64,000 nucleotides of DNA, from NCBI GenBank assembly GCA_947034895.1, contig OX344764.1, forward strand, positions 55,471,348 through 55,535,347, given 5' to 3'. Position 1 is the first letter of the stretch; every line of letters begins with the position of its first letter. The position numbers and the translations under genes were made by a program. The notes beneath the pieces are model-generated. The model ran no database searches. It was not told the DNA's origin and saw nothing but the letters and a program-made list of their open reading frames with translations. Positions 9,756-21,395 of the stretch are shown in pieces. Source of the stretch: Rhytidiadelphus loreus. Its lineage: Eukaryota > Streptophyta > Bryopsida > Hypnales > Hylocomiaceae.

Positions 9756-11590
9756 TAGTAACAAGGCCATAGAATCATGATGCCACATAACTATAGCCAT
9801 AAAATGAAGCACCAACTACAACTATTGCTTCATATAATTTGTATGTCCATTCACCACATCACCCTCAACTGCAATATTTTAATACATATATAAAAAATAT
9901 AATAAAAATATAATTTAAACTTTCAAAATTGAAGAGTTATTTTAGATAAATATTTATTTATTTATTTATATTTAATTTTTTTGTTGTATTGTATAGATGT
10001 GGTAAAAAAAGGTCTTTTCTTCACTTGGACCTTTTCCACTAAGTCAATTCTCCACCAAATTAAGAACTGACTATATATTCTAAGAGTCAAGGAAGGGAAA
10101 AAAATGTATTAAAATTTGAGATGTAGGCAATTATCCTAACATTCTTTACCCCCCCCCCAAGTAAACTTGAAAGAGCCTCAAATCAAGCAAGTGTCTTCTA
10201 GATTGAAAGTGAATTAGTATTAAATTTGTGATAGATTGGTGGTGAATTTTCAAACAACTTTTGGAGCCTTCTAACCGTGATTTTAATTTATTATTTCTAA
10301 ATGATTTTACTCTTATTTCTCTTTGTTTCTTTGATATGCCTCAAAATTTAATACCTTGTGTTTTTCTTTCATAGCTTTTAGAATGTATACTTAGTTGTAA
10401 AATTTGGTGAGGTATCGACTATGTTGGGAAGCGTTTCAACAAGGGATAGATCTAAATGAATAAATCTCTATTATATTATTGCCAATGGAAAGAGTAAGAA
10501 TATTTTATTTATTAGGGTTTAGGTAATCACTGACTAATCACACATGCCCGCACACATGAGAACATCTATCATTTTGAAACCATAAACCCTTGCCTAAGTG
10601 AGACCTTTCTCGTGCTTTCTTATTATCTTGATTATGGCAAATGACAAAAGTACACTCCAAATTTGATGCCATGCATTGCAAGCTAAAGTTTAATGTTGCA
10701 ACAATCTATATCTCTTTAGAAATTGCTTCAAATATTCACTACAAGGACCATACTATAAGGGACTGGTATCAAGGCTACCATCATATTTCCATGAGCAATT
10801 GTAATATTAATGGAACAAATCTATCGTGTCACTTATAAACAAAAATATAATCTACAAGATATAAAATTTTAACTTTCATTTCAAGTTTTTGTGACTTTTT
10901 TTGCTACTAGAACTCAACTATTTTGAGTTTCGTGTGGCATAAATTTTTCTCTCAAGACTTGATAATTTATATAAAAATTACAAACCTAGAAAGCTAATCT
11001 TTTTCCTATTTTAAAAAAAAGTTTCAAAAAAACATGCCAAAAATTGAGATCATAGGAACCAAACCAAACCAAACCTTCAATTGTCCCTTTAGGAGATACT
11101 TGGGACTCTAGGGGTTATAGGATTAATCAAAATAAAATGAATCAAAGGTTTTTGAACATACATCAATCCATCCAATAAAATAGAAAAAATCATGAATTTT
11201 AAAGTAAATTTACTAAGATGCTTTAGTTGCATTGAGATGAAAATTAAAAGAATATTATAATGATTTTTGCAAAGATTACCTTTTGAATTTTTTTCTTTAG
11301 AATTGTGAAGAAACTATTGCATGTGACATAGAGTTTTGTTGAGAAAGTAAAATCTAACCTTCAACAATGATCACTTCCAATGGAAGTTGCTTTACCTATT
11401 GATACAAATGATCAACTCAACTCTATGACTATTGTGGTTTTTACTTCATACTTTGTTCAAGTTTTGTTGTTCCACTACATGATTATTCTTTGTAGGAAGG
11501 CAACCTATTCCAAGGAACACTCTTTTTGAGGTTCCAAATCTATATCATTGTATGAGGGTTAAATTCCCACCTCTAAGGTCTCTCAAGCTA
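9756..11590. other. gene-free AT-rich DNA
   Basis: No gene or well-bounded repeat is supported. Poly-C at 10150 and an isolated 65-codon open frame at 10641-10838 lack any domain. Confidence 0.5.
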
Positions 11591-11601
11591 GAAATGGAGC
11601 C
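11591..11601 (+). repeat. left target-site duplication of the MULE
   Basis: GAAATGGAGCC here is identical to 26391-26401, immediately outside the terminal inverted repeats. Confidence 0.85.
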
Positions 11602-11670
11602 AACGACGCTAGGGTCCGAGCGTGGAGCGGTGAGCTTGTGAGCTGTGAGCCTAAAACTTGCGAGCGGTGA
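11602..11670 (+). repeat. left terminal inverted repeat of the MULE
   Basis: Contains CGAGCGTGGAGCGGTGAGC followed by a short array of TGTGAGC heptamers, the complement of the right end. Weaker inverse similarity continues inward: CCTATAACCGTGG at about 11790 pairs with the inverse of CCACGGTTATAGG at about 26293. The TGTGAGC array is a plausible transposase-binding site. Confidence 0.85.
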
Positions 11671-12137
11671 GTTTGAAATAACCTTTTCTTGGAAAATTTA
11701 TACAAATATTTTGTGGGAGTGACGGATTTCTCCAAAAATTCAACCAAAATTTAGGATTTATAGTTCACTTTGGTACCTATGACCGCGTCTCCTATAACCG
11801 TGGATGTAGGGTAAGGGTGATTTTGTGGAGTCAACTAAAACTTCTGGGTATGCATTCCAAATTTCGATACTCTGTAGTAAAGACCTTTCCAATGAGCATC
11901 CTGGCTTTGTAAATAACAAAGATTTACGTAATTTCACTAGAAATTATTCCACAGAAAATTGGGTGGAATAGAAATGTCTGACTCAGAAAAGTAGACCCAA
12001 AAAATGATAGGGAATATTGGATGTACTCCCAAAAAAGTCAATTTTGGTAAATGAGGACTGTGACATCATAATTTCACCTGTAGCACACGTTCAAGATTCA
12101 AACATGAATATACTACCCTCCAAGAAATTACTCACTT

Positions 12138-15100
12138 CTATTCTGAAATCAAAATGATCCCAGCTCGAACTAGAAGTAGCTTCAACTCATTAAAGCTATA
12201 ACTTGGTGCATGAATGAACTTGTCATCATGAATGTCCATTTTGCAAAAGTACCTATACAAATAGTATAAGTGCTTACAGTTGACGTATTGTGCTCGGCCT
12301 CCAATAGTAGATACCACCATATTGACAAAATCAGGACATGTGCACGAAGGGAATGTACCCACAGTAACTCGATACACATTTTCCTTGGACTCCACTCCGG
12401 TCTGGAGCACCACTATTGCACCAAGTCCAGGAAGAGGGACAAGGGTCACTCCTAGAATTTCCCCTTTAACATTTCGAGCACTCTCCCACTTATTCCGATG
12501 CTCAACAGTTGGAGGATTTGCGAGTCTTTTAATGGCGCGGTTGTTCCTCACGGTTGGATGTGCATCTGGATTTGGTGGACATGGTTGGGTGAAAAAGACT
12601 GGCTCAAAAACTCTTGACATGGCAAAAAGGTCTTTGGGCAACAAGGTAGGCCGTTCTTGAAGACAAAACCCGGCATGCTGTAACAATAAAGTTTCTTCGC
12701 GATTCAAATTTGTCCCTGCCAATACTGGCCAAACTTCAGGTACCTCAGGCCTATCAATGATCCACTTCCGTTTTGTACCTTTTACACAGCGTTCAATATC
12801 ATCCCAACAAAACCAAAAATCCACCACCACTGGGCGCTTTGTTCCATACTCTTCTTTCCTACCACGATATGTAGGAGCAGGGGTTCCCTTTCCACCCTTC
12901 GCAATTCGGGAGGTACACTTGATGTTTGATGTTTGTTGTTGAGCCCAACATTTTGCATTTGACTTGTGGCTGATTCTAGCAATGTGCCACTTGGATGTAT
13001 CGCAGTCACTTTCGCATGCTACTGTCACGTACTTAGAATTATTGACTTCACTACAATTTAAGGTGCCTTGCATTGATTCCTCTACCACCTTTGTAGACCT
13101 TGTTTTCACTCGAGGTTGCGAGAAGTTTATTTTGTCTGGTCTATGTGAATCTCCTGCATCACCAATAGGAACGTCGAGGCTCCTCTTTGTGCTCCCAAAT
13201 ATTTCTTCTCCTTCTAGATGGGGTACTCGAGATCCTATGCCATGACCTTCAGGCAAGAAATTCAATGCCTCTGCTATTTTCTTGGGACACCCAGTGCGCC
13301 TAGCCACTCTCAACTTCAATTCACTCTTAGATGGTCCTGACCCAGATGTGTGCCCTCTAAGGTAAGCTCGGTAGTTTGTCATTTGCATCCAAGCCCGAAT
13401 GCTGTCATCACAAGTGGCGTCGAATAAACTGTTTCCTTTCTTCCCCGACATTTGAAGCCACTTGTTATGTACAGTTTTGGACAAATTGCAAGAAGGCATG
13501 TCCGCCATCTCTTGTAAAGTAAGCCCCTAAAATACAACCGTCACCAAATGCAATTAAGATAAATCTCAAGTTACTAGTACCATGCCATTTATATTTCAAA
13601 TTGCTTCATAAATTGGCAAGAATTAAAGGCATCTATCAACTCTACAAATGTACTATTGAAAGGAAACTAAGGAAGACTTCATTTAAATTTGGTTTTAGGG
13701 ACTACTAGCAACTAAAAACAAGAAATTGAAAACACTGTACAAGCATCCATACATGGAATAATTTCTACATTAGACCTGCATAATCAAATTCTATTTCAAC
13801 AAATAGAAGGCAATTGAATTTGTCGACTCCTCACGTTTTAAAAAAAAAGAAATACACAATGCAAAATAAAAACAATTCCATTGAAATTGGAAGCTTTAGG
13901 GTTTTCAACAATTTCCAGAATGCAAGCTTCTAGGATGTGAGTGTTTAAAATCATGTCACATTTGCATCTGTCGGATCCGACGGATGCATATTTTATTGGA
14001 ACAAATATTTTCAGGGTTATCTTCTCCAATTTATAACCTTTCTGTACAAAGTTAAAAAAAAAAATCTCTATCAAAACATTTAACTCAAGAGGCTTAAGTC
14101 ATAATTTGGAAAACAAAATTGTGTATATAGTTCGAATTTGTAGATGCCTACTTCACTGAAAATAGGAAAAAAATCCACGTCAAATAAAATGAACGTACCA
14201 TTGTCATGAAACCTCCCCACTGTAAATAACGAAAATGCCAAAATGCTAGCCAATGCTCCAAATGATGAAGTGCGTCCTCTGTTGTTGCTCCAGATGATAG
14301 CCACCATGATCGGATTGCAAGATAGCGAACCTCTGCTTCATCCAAAGTCTTGGATTCTTTATATTGCTTGCATAATGCAATATGTTGTTGCTGTAATGCT
14401 TGCTTGATGTGTTTTTGGGTGTGCTTCATAAGAGAATTACTCCAATGCAATAAACATGTCCTCTCCCGATTCGGCATGACATCATTTGCACAACCACTAC
14501 CATATACAATGCGAACTGCATTCCAATTGGCCATTGCACTATCCGCCATGAATCCCTTAAAATATGGGTTGGCCACTCCATGTTTCTCCATCACAGCATT
14601 CAAGGACCTCCAAAATTGTACTTGAATCTCCGTATCTTCTGATTGCATATCACAAATTGCAATGGTCATAACCTTCTTGTACTGTGAGTCATACACGTGG
14701 CATGCCATGGTGGTCCAGTCCTTCACGCGCTTCACGTGGTCAAACATCATCCACGCATTCTCTAGATCACCTTGCGGTTGCATCCGCTTTACTAAGTTCA
14801 CTCCACTTCCGGGCCCGTCTGTGAGCATCTTGAAGAGGTAGACTTTTTCTTTGCCTTGGCCTGGGAAGACACTGTCATGTATGAACTCGAACTTCGAGTC
14901 CTTCTTCATGGCCATAATGTTGTCAATGGTCCCTCCTTGATTGTTGGAGCGAAAATAAGAGATAATATTCCGTATACTAGGACTACTTAGCGATTGAAAG
15001 CGCTCCATGACCTCTTCCATTTCATCTCCCTTTAAGATATTCTTCTCTCCTTCTCCATGGTGAAAAAGGTAGTTCGTAAGGAAGTCTTTGCTAGCAGATA

Positions 15101-16358
15101 GGGCTATGGCCGAGTTCGTGGCTGATGGGGTTTTAGAGACTTGTTCTGCTATGAGTTTCGTAATCTCTTTTGCGGAATCTCTATACACGCCTTTTGCTAC
15201 TGGATGGGAGTGATTTCCTAGATGAATTGCTGCCCTACTCATATTAGGGTTATCACTGTAGCAGTAGTACATTCTTGCATCACAGGAACTAAGGCATTTA
15301 GGTATTGTTTTGCAGACTTTGCAGAGCAGTTTGCAAGTTTGTGGTGGCACAACTCCTACAACAAAAGGAAATACTGTAGACCCTATCCATTCTGTTTCAT
15401 TTTTCTTGGAAGTCCTAGATAAGTACTCGCAGGTAGGATTTTCACAAACAAGGTGGCCAGCACATAACGACTTACGGAACTTGAGATGATCAGAGTTGTG
15501 GATGTTTGTTGTTACTAGCTTGCACCACGCGTGTCCATCGTGGCACTTTTCCATTCCCTCCAAGTTCTTTGCTACAGATGAAGAAGAAGAGGCTCGAGAA
15601 GGCGGCAATTCGAAGATGACCTCTCCGTCATAAGTAGGTGGCAAATACTCCACTTGGTGGTGCGTCACACCACTGATGTCTATTGTAGAAAGTTCGTTTC
15701 GGGAACGGTGAAGACCAGAAAGACCCTTCAAGCATATCATTATACTTGTTGAAGTGGCTGTGCTAAGACGGGAATCTAGGCGTGAGAAGATAGGTTGCTC
15801 ACAAGGACTAGTACATGAATTATGTAGTGATTGTCCTAGTGTAATGTCAGTAGATTCAACTTTGACTGCAGAAGTGTTAGGTGAAAGGTGCAAGGAAGGG
15901 GACTTGCCTTCTGAATCACTAGACAGTTCTACAATAGTCTCTAACATCTTTGCCTTTGCTTGCGACAAAATATCATTTTGTCCAAACACTGGAAAACATC
16001 CTGTAGGTGTATTCGGGTTGGTAGCTTGAGGTACACAAGGTCTATTCACTGTAGAATTATTGGACTCGTGGCTTGCTACCTTAGTGGTCAAAGCTAGCAT
16101 AGAAAGAGGAAGCCCGTAAGCTCTATAGTTCCCAAGACCTAGATACCAACAATGACCTTCATCGGAGAGAGATTTTGGAACTGGTATTGATTGAACTAAT
16201 TCACCAGAATCAGAAAAACGCTCTTCCTCGACATAGATAGAAGACTGTGCAAATTTGAATCGAACATGGAGCAAGTGGCTGGAAACAATTGCCCAACCGT
16301 CTACATCAAGTGGAAACACAAGAGGTACTTCGTGACCATCTACCCGAATGCTTGCCAT
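12138..16358 (-). CDS. MULE transposase with zinc-binding N-terminal region, DDE-type core and SWIM finger
   Basis: Two exons: 16358-14199 (720 codons, donor ATG/gtacgt) and 13526-12138 (acceptor ttttag/GGG). They join in phase to give about 1,182 residues. Residues near 350-390 hold a Cys-rich segment ending in HLGNHSHPV, resembling the WRKY-GCM1/FLYWCH zinc-binding domains of plant MULE transposases. The core around residues 530-700 has the RNase-H-like pattern AWMMFDHVKRV ... FKGFMADSA, with likely acidic catalytic residues; the Glu is not assigned. The C-terminal SWIM finger is at about 1,110-1,150 (SCTCPDF ... NCKH, CxCxnCxH). A SUMO-interaction-like stretch (IVELSSDSEG) lies near residue 140. 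Family knowledge: MULE transposases bind the element ends in the nucleus and cut and paste the element. No disabling mutation is visible. Confidence 0.85.
13525..14198 (-). other. intron of the MULE transposase gene
   Basis: Bounded by gtacgt and ttttag on the minus strand. It contains one of the GGATCC-centred palindromes (13964-13987) and otherwise AT-rich sequence. Confidence 0.75.
13964..13987. promoter_or_regulatory. GGATCC-centred palindrome 1
   Basis: A near-perfect 24-bp palindrome with the core GTCGGATCCGAC and arms GCATC/GATGC lies in the transposase intron. Confidence 0.6.
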
Positions 16359-17170
16359 ATTGCTCCCAATACAAAATTAGAAAGAAACAAATATACACAG
16401 AACTCTTCGGAGTTGAAAACAAATGTAGGACTCATATTAGAATGTCTAAGGTCCGTTGATGAATAATAAATGATCATACATGAACTGAGTGTGCTTCATA
16501 TGTTTTAGTTATTAAAAAAATGTCGGCATATAGGATTTTAGGGGTGCAGGGGATTAGGCTACGAAATAATATTTGGCTTGCCGTCACATTTAAAAAAAAA
16601 ATTAATGTGTGCAATGACTATCCTATACTTTTCCTAATATTAAGAGGTCATTGGTAGGGCCGTCTTTTTTTCAAGGATTTGGTCCGTTCTAGAAAATAAA
16701 TTACCCAACCTCTTCGACATTTAATACTACCCTACACGTTTGCGAATAGTACATTGTCAGTGCTCGAACTGTCATTTTTTTGAATATAAGAATTAGGGTA
16801 GCATAGGAATTCCCTTCTCAAATGAATTTAGCAAAGCATGGGGATTGAATGTGTCAGAAATCCTTTGGCACACTTCGTCATTATTGCAGTGCGGCCCCCT
16901 CGAAAACGGCTCCCTCAAACTTCAATGTATAGAATTTTTGTTGGAATTTGACGTCGGTGGCATATAAAACCTTGGGCAGTGTGACCTTCAAGTGGGATGA
17001 AATGCCAGCGCCGAAATCAGAAGTTATGAGACACAGATTCATTTCGAACGAAGCGGTTTAGGTGATGTATATAAAGAGCAACTGAGAGGGAAGCTCTCAT
17101 TTCAGACCCTTTTTTGTATCGTGTGCGACGGTGGTCCTTTGGTTCAATCTTTCCGTTTTCCTGTTAGGTG
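16359..17170. promoter_or_regulatory. divergent promoter region between transposase and plus-strand genes
   Basis: The two transcription units of the MULE start head to head here. On the plus strand a good TATA box, TATATAAAG at about 17067-17075, lies about 100 bp before the first ATG (17171). This places a transcription start near 17095-17105. No equally clear TATA box was found for the minus-strand transposase. A shared bidirectional regulatory region would allow co-expression of transposase and accessory genes. Confidence 0.6.
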
Positions 17171-20100
17171 ATGCGTTTAGAGATATTGAGTGGACCATTA
17201 GACATTCAGGAGCACAAAAAAGGGCGTAGAAAACGTAGGCCGTTGTATTTTTCTTCTTCTAAGGCTTTAAAGAGAGCAAGAATGGTTCGCTCCAAGAAGA
17301 CAGGGAACAAGAGAGTTTTAGGTGACAATAGTCAATCACAGAAGTCACAGTCCTCTGAGGGAGGAGAAGGAGAGCAGCATGAAGTTGGTGATGTCTAGAG
17401 GCAAGAAGGAGAGCAGGACAAGAACCCAAATGCGAAGCAAGCGGAAGAGGAAGTTCCAATAACACAACAAACATCAATTGTAAGTTTGTAGTTTGAATTC
17501 TTTCAGTAAAAGATTTTTCTTCAATTTGCAGTTCCGAGTACTTCGAATTTGTCGAGTTTTCAAAGTGAATTCTTGGCAGGAGTATGTTCATTGCTAAGCA
17601 AGGTTTGTAGTTATTTCAAGGTAGGATAGTTAGAAATATATTTCAAGATGTTTCACTTCTCCAAAATTCAATTTCAAGCGATAGATGCTCATTTTCTAAA
17701 TTCCAAATGAGTTATGCATGAGCAGATGATTAATTTTAAGAGCTACATATGTACATAAAGAGTTGAATCAAAATCTCGAAACCATCCACATGTTCACACT
17801 ATATACAGATATATCCTTACAATTTGTTATATACCTATATATTTCTCATCGCTAGGTCGAGCCGGATGGCTGAAGCATGCCTCTGCCACATTAGAGTCTT
17901 TAACCAAGTAACAGCTAGGCTTGTTCAATTCAACTGCGAAACCTGTAAAATTTATTGAAACATCTAGTTGTATATATATCCTTCACGGATGGAGGAGGCG
18001 AAAGCACATCAAACATGTGTGCATAGTTAATTACTTTAATCTAGAGCTGAACTAGTGAACTCAGCCATTTGGCTATTACATGTCTTGTCAACAATGCTCG
18101 GCAGGGATGAGTTAATCCACCCAGGCTGGCGCAAATGAAGGGCTGCTGTGCTTCCTTTTCTTGCCTTGAATCCACTGCCTTGAATCCACTGCTCGTCCAT
18201 TATTTAATTTTCGTGGATTCTCGTCGTAGCGAATCTCTGGTCCAATACAACCTCTGTTGTAAAGGGCGGGTACGCGTTCATTTGGGATGATTCCTGGGGT
18301 CTACATTCCTTCGCTCTTTGAATTTGTGAATCAAGCGCACGCTGGATCAGGGGTCATCGGTGCCATGTATGCAGATTCCAGTCATGTCGATGCACAAGGC
18401 GATGCTTGCCGTAAAAAAATTTGTTTTGTAAAATATTTCACGCAAACAAGGATCCACTGAAAGTCAAGTTACGAAGTTTATTTTTGGCTTTCCCTTGTTG
18501 GCCAAGGGAGGCCAAGCAGCCTGCGCGCCAAACCAAAATCAAGAAAAGCAGCTCCTCGTGAAGAGAAAGGACTGGCTGCCAACATTACTGGATAAGGGTC
18601 CGCCTTGCACCTGATCCACACGTTCGCCATCGCCAGCGACGGGTCCAACTTCACGCGGACCTGTTTGCTTTGCTTGCTTCACACGGACCTGTTTGCGTTG
18701 CTTGCGATCGCGGACCTGTCTGCATCACCGAAGTCCTCAACGACTGGATCGGTATAGCGTGCTCCTGTCGATATCATGAGCTTCCAGGATGTGACTGCTC
18801 CAGCAACTTCAATTTGTGAATCGGTGATCCTAATCGGGTTGCTTTTGCCTGCAGATGGAGAGAAGTACGCGACTGAGGGCGAGATCGATCGCTGGAGTAG
18901 GAAAACCGGCCAATGAAGTCAAATCTCAAAATGTATTGTTCCCTAAACCTGGATTCAGTAGCGAATTCGTAGCTCAAAATTCGATCTTGAAATTCTCCTG
19001 TAGTCGGTTGAGAGTGAAGCTTAGTTGGAGGTCCGATTGGATGCAGTACTGGCTTTCGTAAACCAGAAGCATAAGCCAGCTTTGGCGTACGTTTTTGGCG
19101 ATCGGATTGAAAAAAAAACGCATGCACGGGGGTCATCGGGAGCCTTCCCGAATGTTGCGTCGGCTCCGATCTGGACTTTGGAAGGGGATCGTGGTACCCT
19201 GTACTTTCAATTTTTTTTTTGCTTTCCCATCCGTCGTCTTGGGATTCTAGCTCTTGAATTTTGTGTCCCGCTTTTTTGGTAACAGGGATCGTCATGGGGT
19301 CGTCCCGATTCTTTGGTGACAGGGGTTCCATTTTTTTTTTGGTTAACTGGGGTCATCCCGATTTCGGGATAACCGGTGGTAGCAGGGGTCGGCATGGGCC
19401 TTCCCGAATGTCACGTCGGCTCCGACTTGGACTTTGGATGGGGATCGTGGTACCCCGGTGAGCTTGAATGTTTTGCCAATGAAGTGGTCAAATTTCAAAA
19501 TTATTGTTCCCTAAACCTGGATTCAGTAGCGAATTCGTAGCTCAAAATTCGATCTTGAAATTCTCCTGTGGTCGGTTGAGAGTGAAGCTCAGTCGGAGGT
19601 CCGATTGGATGCAGTACTGGCTTCCGTAAACCAGAAGCATAAGCCAGCTTTGGCGTACTTTTTTGGCGATCGGATTGAAAAAAAAACGCATGCACGGGGG
19701 TCATCGGGAGCCTTCCCGAATGTTGCGTCGGCTCCGACCTGGACTTTGGAAGGGGATCGTGGTACCCCGTACTTTCAATTTTTTTTTTACTTTCCCATCT
19801 GTCAGCTTGGGATTCTCGCTCTTGAATTTTGTGTCCCGCTTTTTTGGTAACAGGGATCGTCATGGGGTCGTCCCGATTCTTTGGTGACAGGGGTTCCATT
19901 TTTTTTTTGGTTAACTGGGGTCATCCCGATTTCGGGATAACCGATGGTAGCAGGGGTCGGCATGGGCCTTCCCGAATGTCACGTCGGCTCCGACTTGGAC
20001 TTTGGATGGGGATCGTGGTACCCCCGTATGTTGAATGTTTTTTTGACTTCGTGAAGTTCATCATATTGAAGTCGTCGTCTCGGATCACGAATTCATTAGA

Positions 20101-21194
20101 CATCCGGATAAAAAAATATCATAGAAACCTTGTGGTTTCGAAAAAACTCTTTTTGGATCCGACTTGGGTTTCCTTAATGCCTCATTGGACCTTTAGATTT
20201 CTCATTTTCTTTTATAACTTCGAATTTCAAGTTTCAGCAGTCTAATAAGTATATCTGAGGATGTAGATTCTAGATTCTAGATTCATTTTTGGGGTTCCCC
20301 TGAAGTTCATGCTGAAGACCCCGTCGGATCCGACGTAGGTTCCATTTTGCACTCAAGGGACCCCCTGAAATCCCTTTTTATTTATTATGTAAATTTCTTT
20401 GAAATCGTCATCTTCAAGCCGTAGTTCCTTGAGATGAAGAGTGCTTGTCTTCTGCCAAAGTGTTGGTATATATTAGTTTCATTTTTTTGGCATAGAAAAT
20501 TAAGTGAGGCGTCCACAACAAGTGGTTTCGAATTCCTTAAAGCAATTTTGAACTTCATATGAATTTATGAAAAAGACATGTTTGAGGACGCTATTTCATC
20601 CCTAGATCATTTAGAACTTGTTGATTTTTTGGTGACCCTAAACCTCTTACTTTTGGTACAAATGGAGTGTATCATTGAATTATATGTGAATTTAAAACTT
20701 GGCTCAAAATTTTTTTCTAATGTATTCCCTAATGATTTCTACAGAGTAGTCCAGCAAGAAGCAAACGTCTAAAACGAACATCTTCTTCTGAGGATGCAAC
20801 AATAGTGGAATTAACTCCAGACCTCGAGACTGGAGGGCCTTCGAAGGAGAAGACTTTGGTAGAAGAAGGCCGGGCACACGCAAGTGATGATGAAGGGGCT
20901 GAAGAGAACTTGGTGAGTTTTGACGATGTCATGGATGCAGCTGATAGGGCAATAGAGGCTTTTGAAACAAGTGTCCAGAGCGGTAATGCAATCCAGCACT
21001 TCGTATTCTCAACTTATAGTTCAGAGGACGACTTTCCGTACGACACAGAGCCTGAAAACTCCATCAGTGAAGGGTGTCTTCATCTCTTGGATACAAACGA
21101 GAGTATTGGGTTTAGAGCGAGTTTCCAAGGGTCGGAACTCATTATCCTCAGCTCAGATTCTGACGAGGATGATGACGTGGTAATCTATGACTAG
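17171..21194 (+). CDS. nuclear-type accessory protein of the MULE (basic N-terminus, acidic C-terminus)
   Basis: Three exons fit in phase: 17171-17387 (donor TTG/gtgatg), 17532-17602 and 20745-21194 (acceptor tctacag). They encode 245 residues. Using the first donor avoids the in-frame TAG at 17396. I do not recognise the family. Visible features: a basic cluster (GRRKRRPLYF, KRARMVRSKKTGNKR) and a second one (ARSKRLKRTSSSED) that look like nuclear localisation signals; a Ser/Asp/Glu-rich C-terminal half; and a final ELIILSSDSDEDDDVV that matches the pattern of a SUMO-interacting motif. The last intron is 3.1 kb and holds a 566-bp tandem duplication. The exon could alternatively be spliced at 21180 (gtaatc) straight into the downstream ParB-methyltransferase gene in phase, making this the N-terminus of one 1,288-residue protein. 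Confidence 0.6.
18909..20040 (+). repeat. 566-bp tandem duplication in the long intron
   Basis: 18909-19474 is repeated nearly identically at 19475-20040. Each unit also contains two diverged sub-repeats of about 260-300 bp built around CCTTCCCGAATGT, GCGTCGGCTCCGA and GGGGATCGTGGTACCC. The unit is GC-rich compared with its surroundings. Antisense open frames in both units are near-identical and lack any domain, so I treat them as by-products of the duplication. High identity of the two units indicates a recent event. Confidence 0.85.
20322..20335. promoter_or_regulatory. GGATCC-centred palindrome 2
   Basis: Perfect 14-bp palindrome CGTCGGATCCGACG in the long intron of the accessory gene. 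A half-related site GGATCCGAC lies at about 20155. Confidence 0.6.
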
Positions 21195-21395
21195 TTTCCT
21201 CTAGAAGTGATTTTACATAAATCACCTTTTCAGGCTTTATCGGAATTTAGACTATTTTGCTCTCACATTGTGCTTGCCAGTCAAACAACCTATCACTTTA
21301 TAATATGAATGTAAAAAATTTTGTTCAATGTTTCTGCGGGCATATTGCACTATAGGCCAATTTCTATTTATTGTACTTAATGTTTTCTTTTCTAG

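Noticed and set aside
17396..17398. In-frame TAG as a nonsense mutation in the accessory gene
   Set aside because: A splice donor at 17388 removes it and gives a phase-correct join to the next two exons, so the gene need not be broken.
18774..19899. Pair of near-identical antisense open frames as a duplicated gene
   Set aside because: They follow the 566-bp DNA duplication inside an intron, have no domain and differ freely at their ends.
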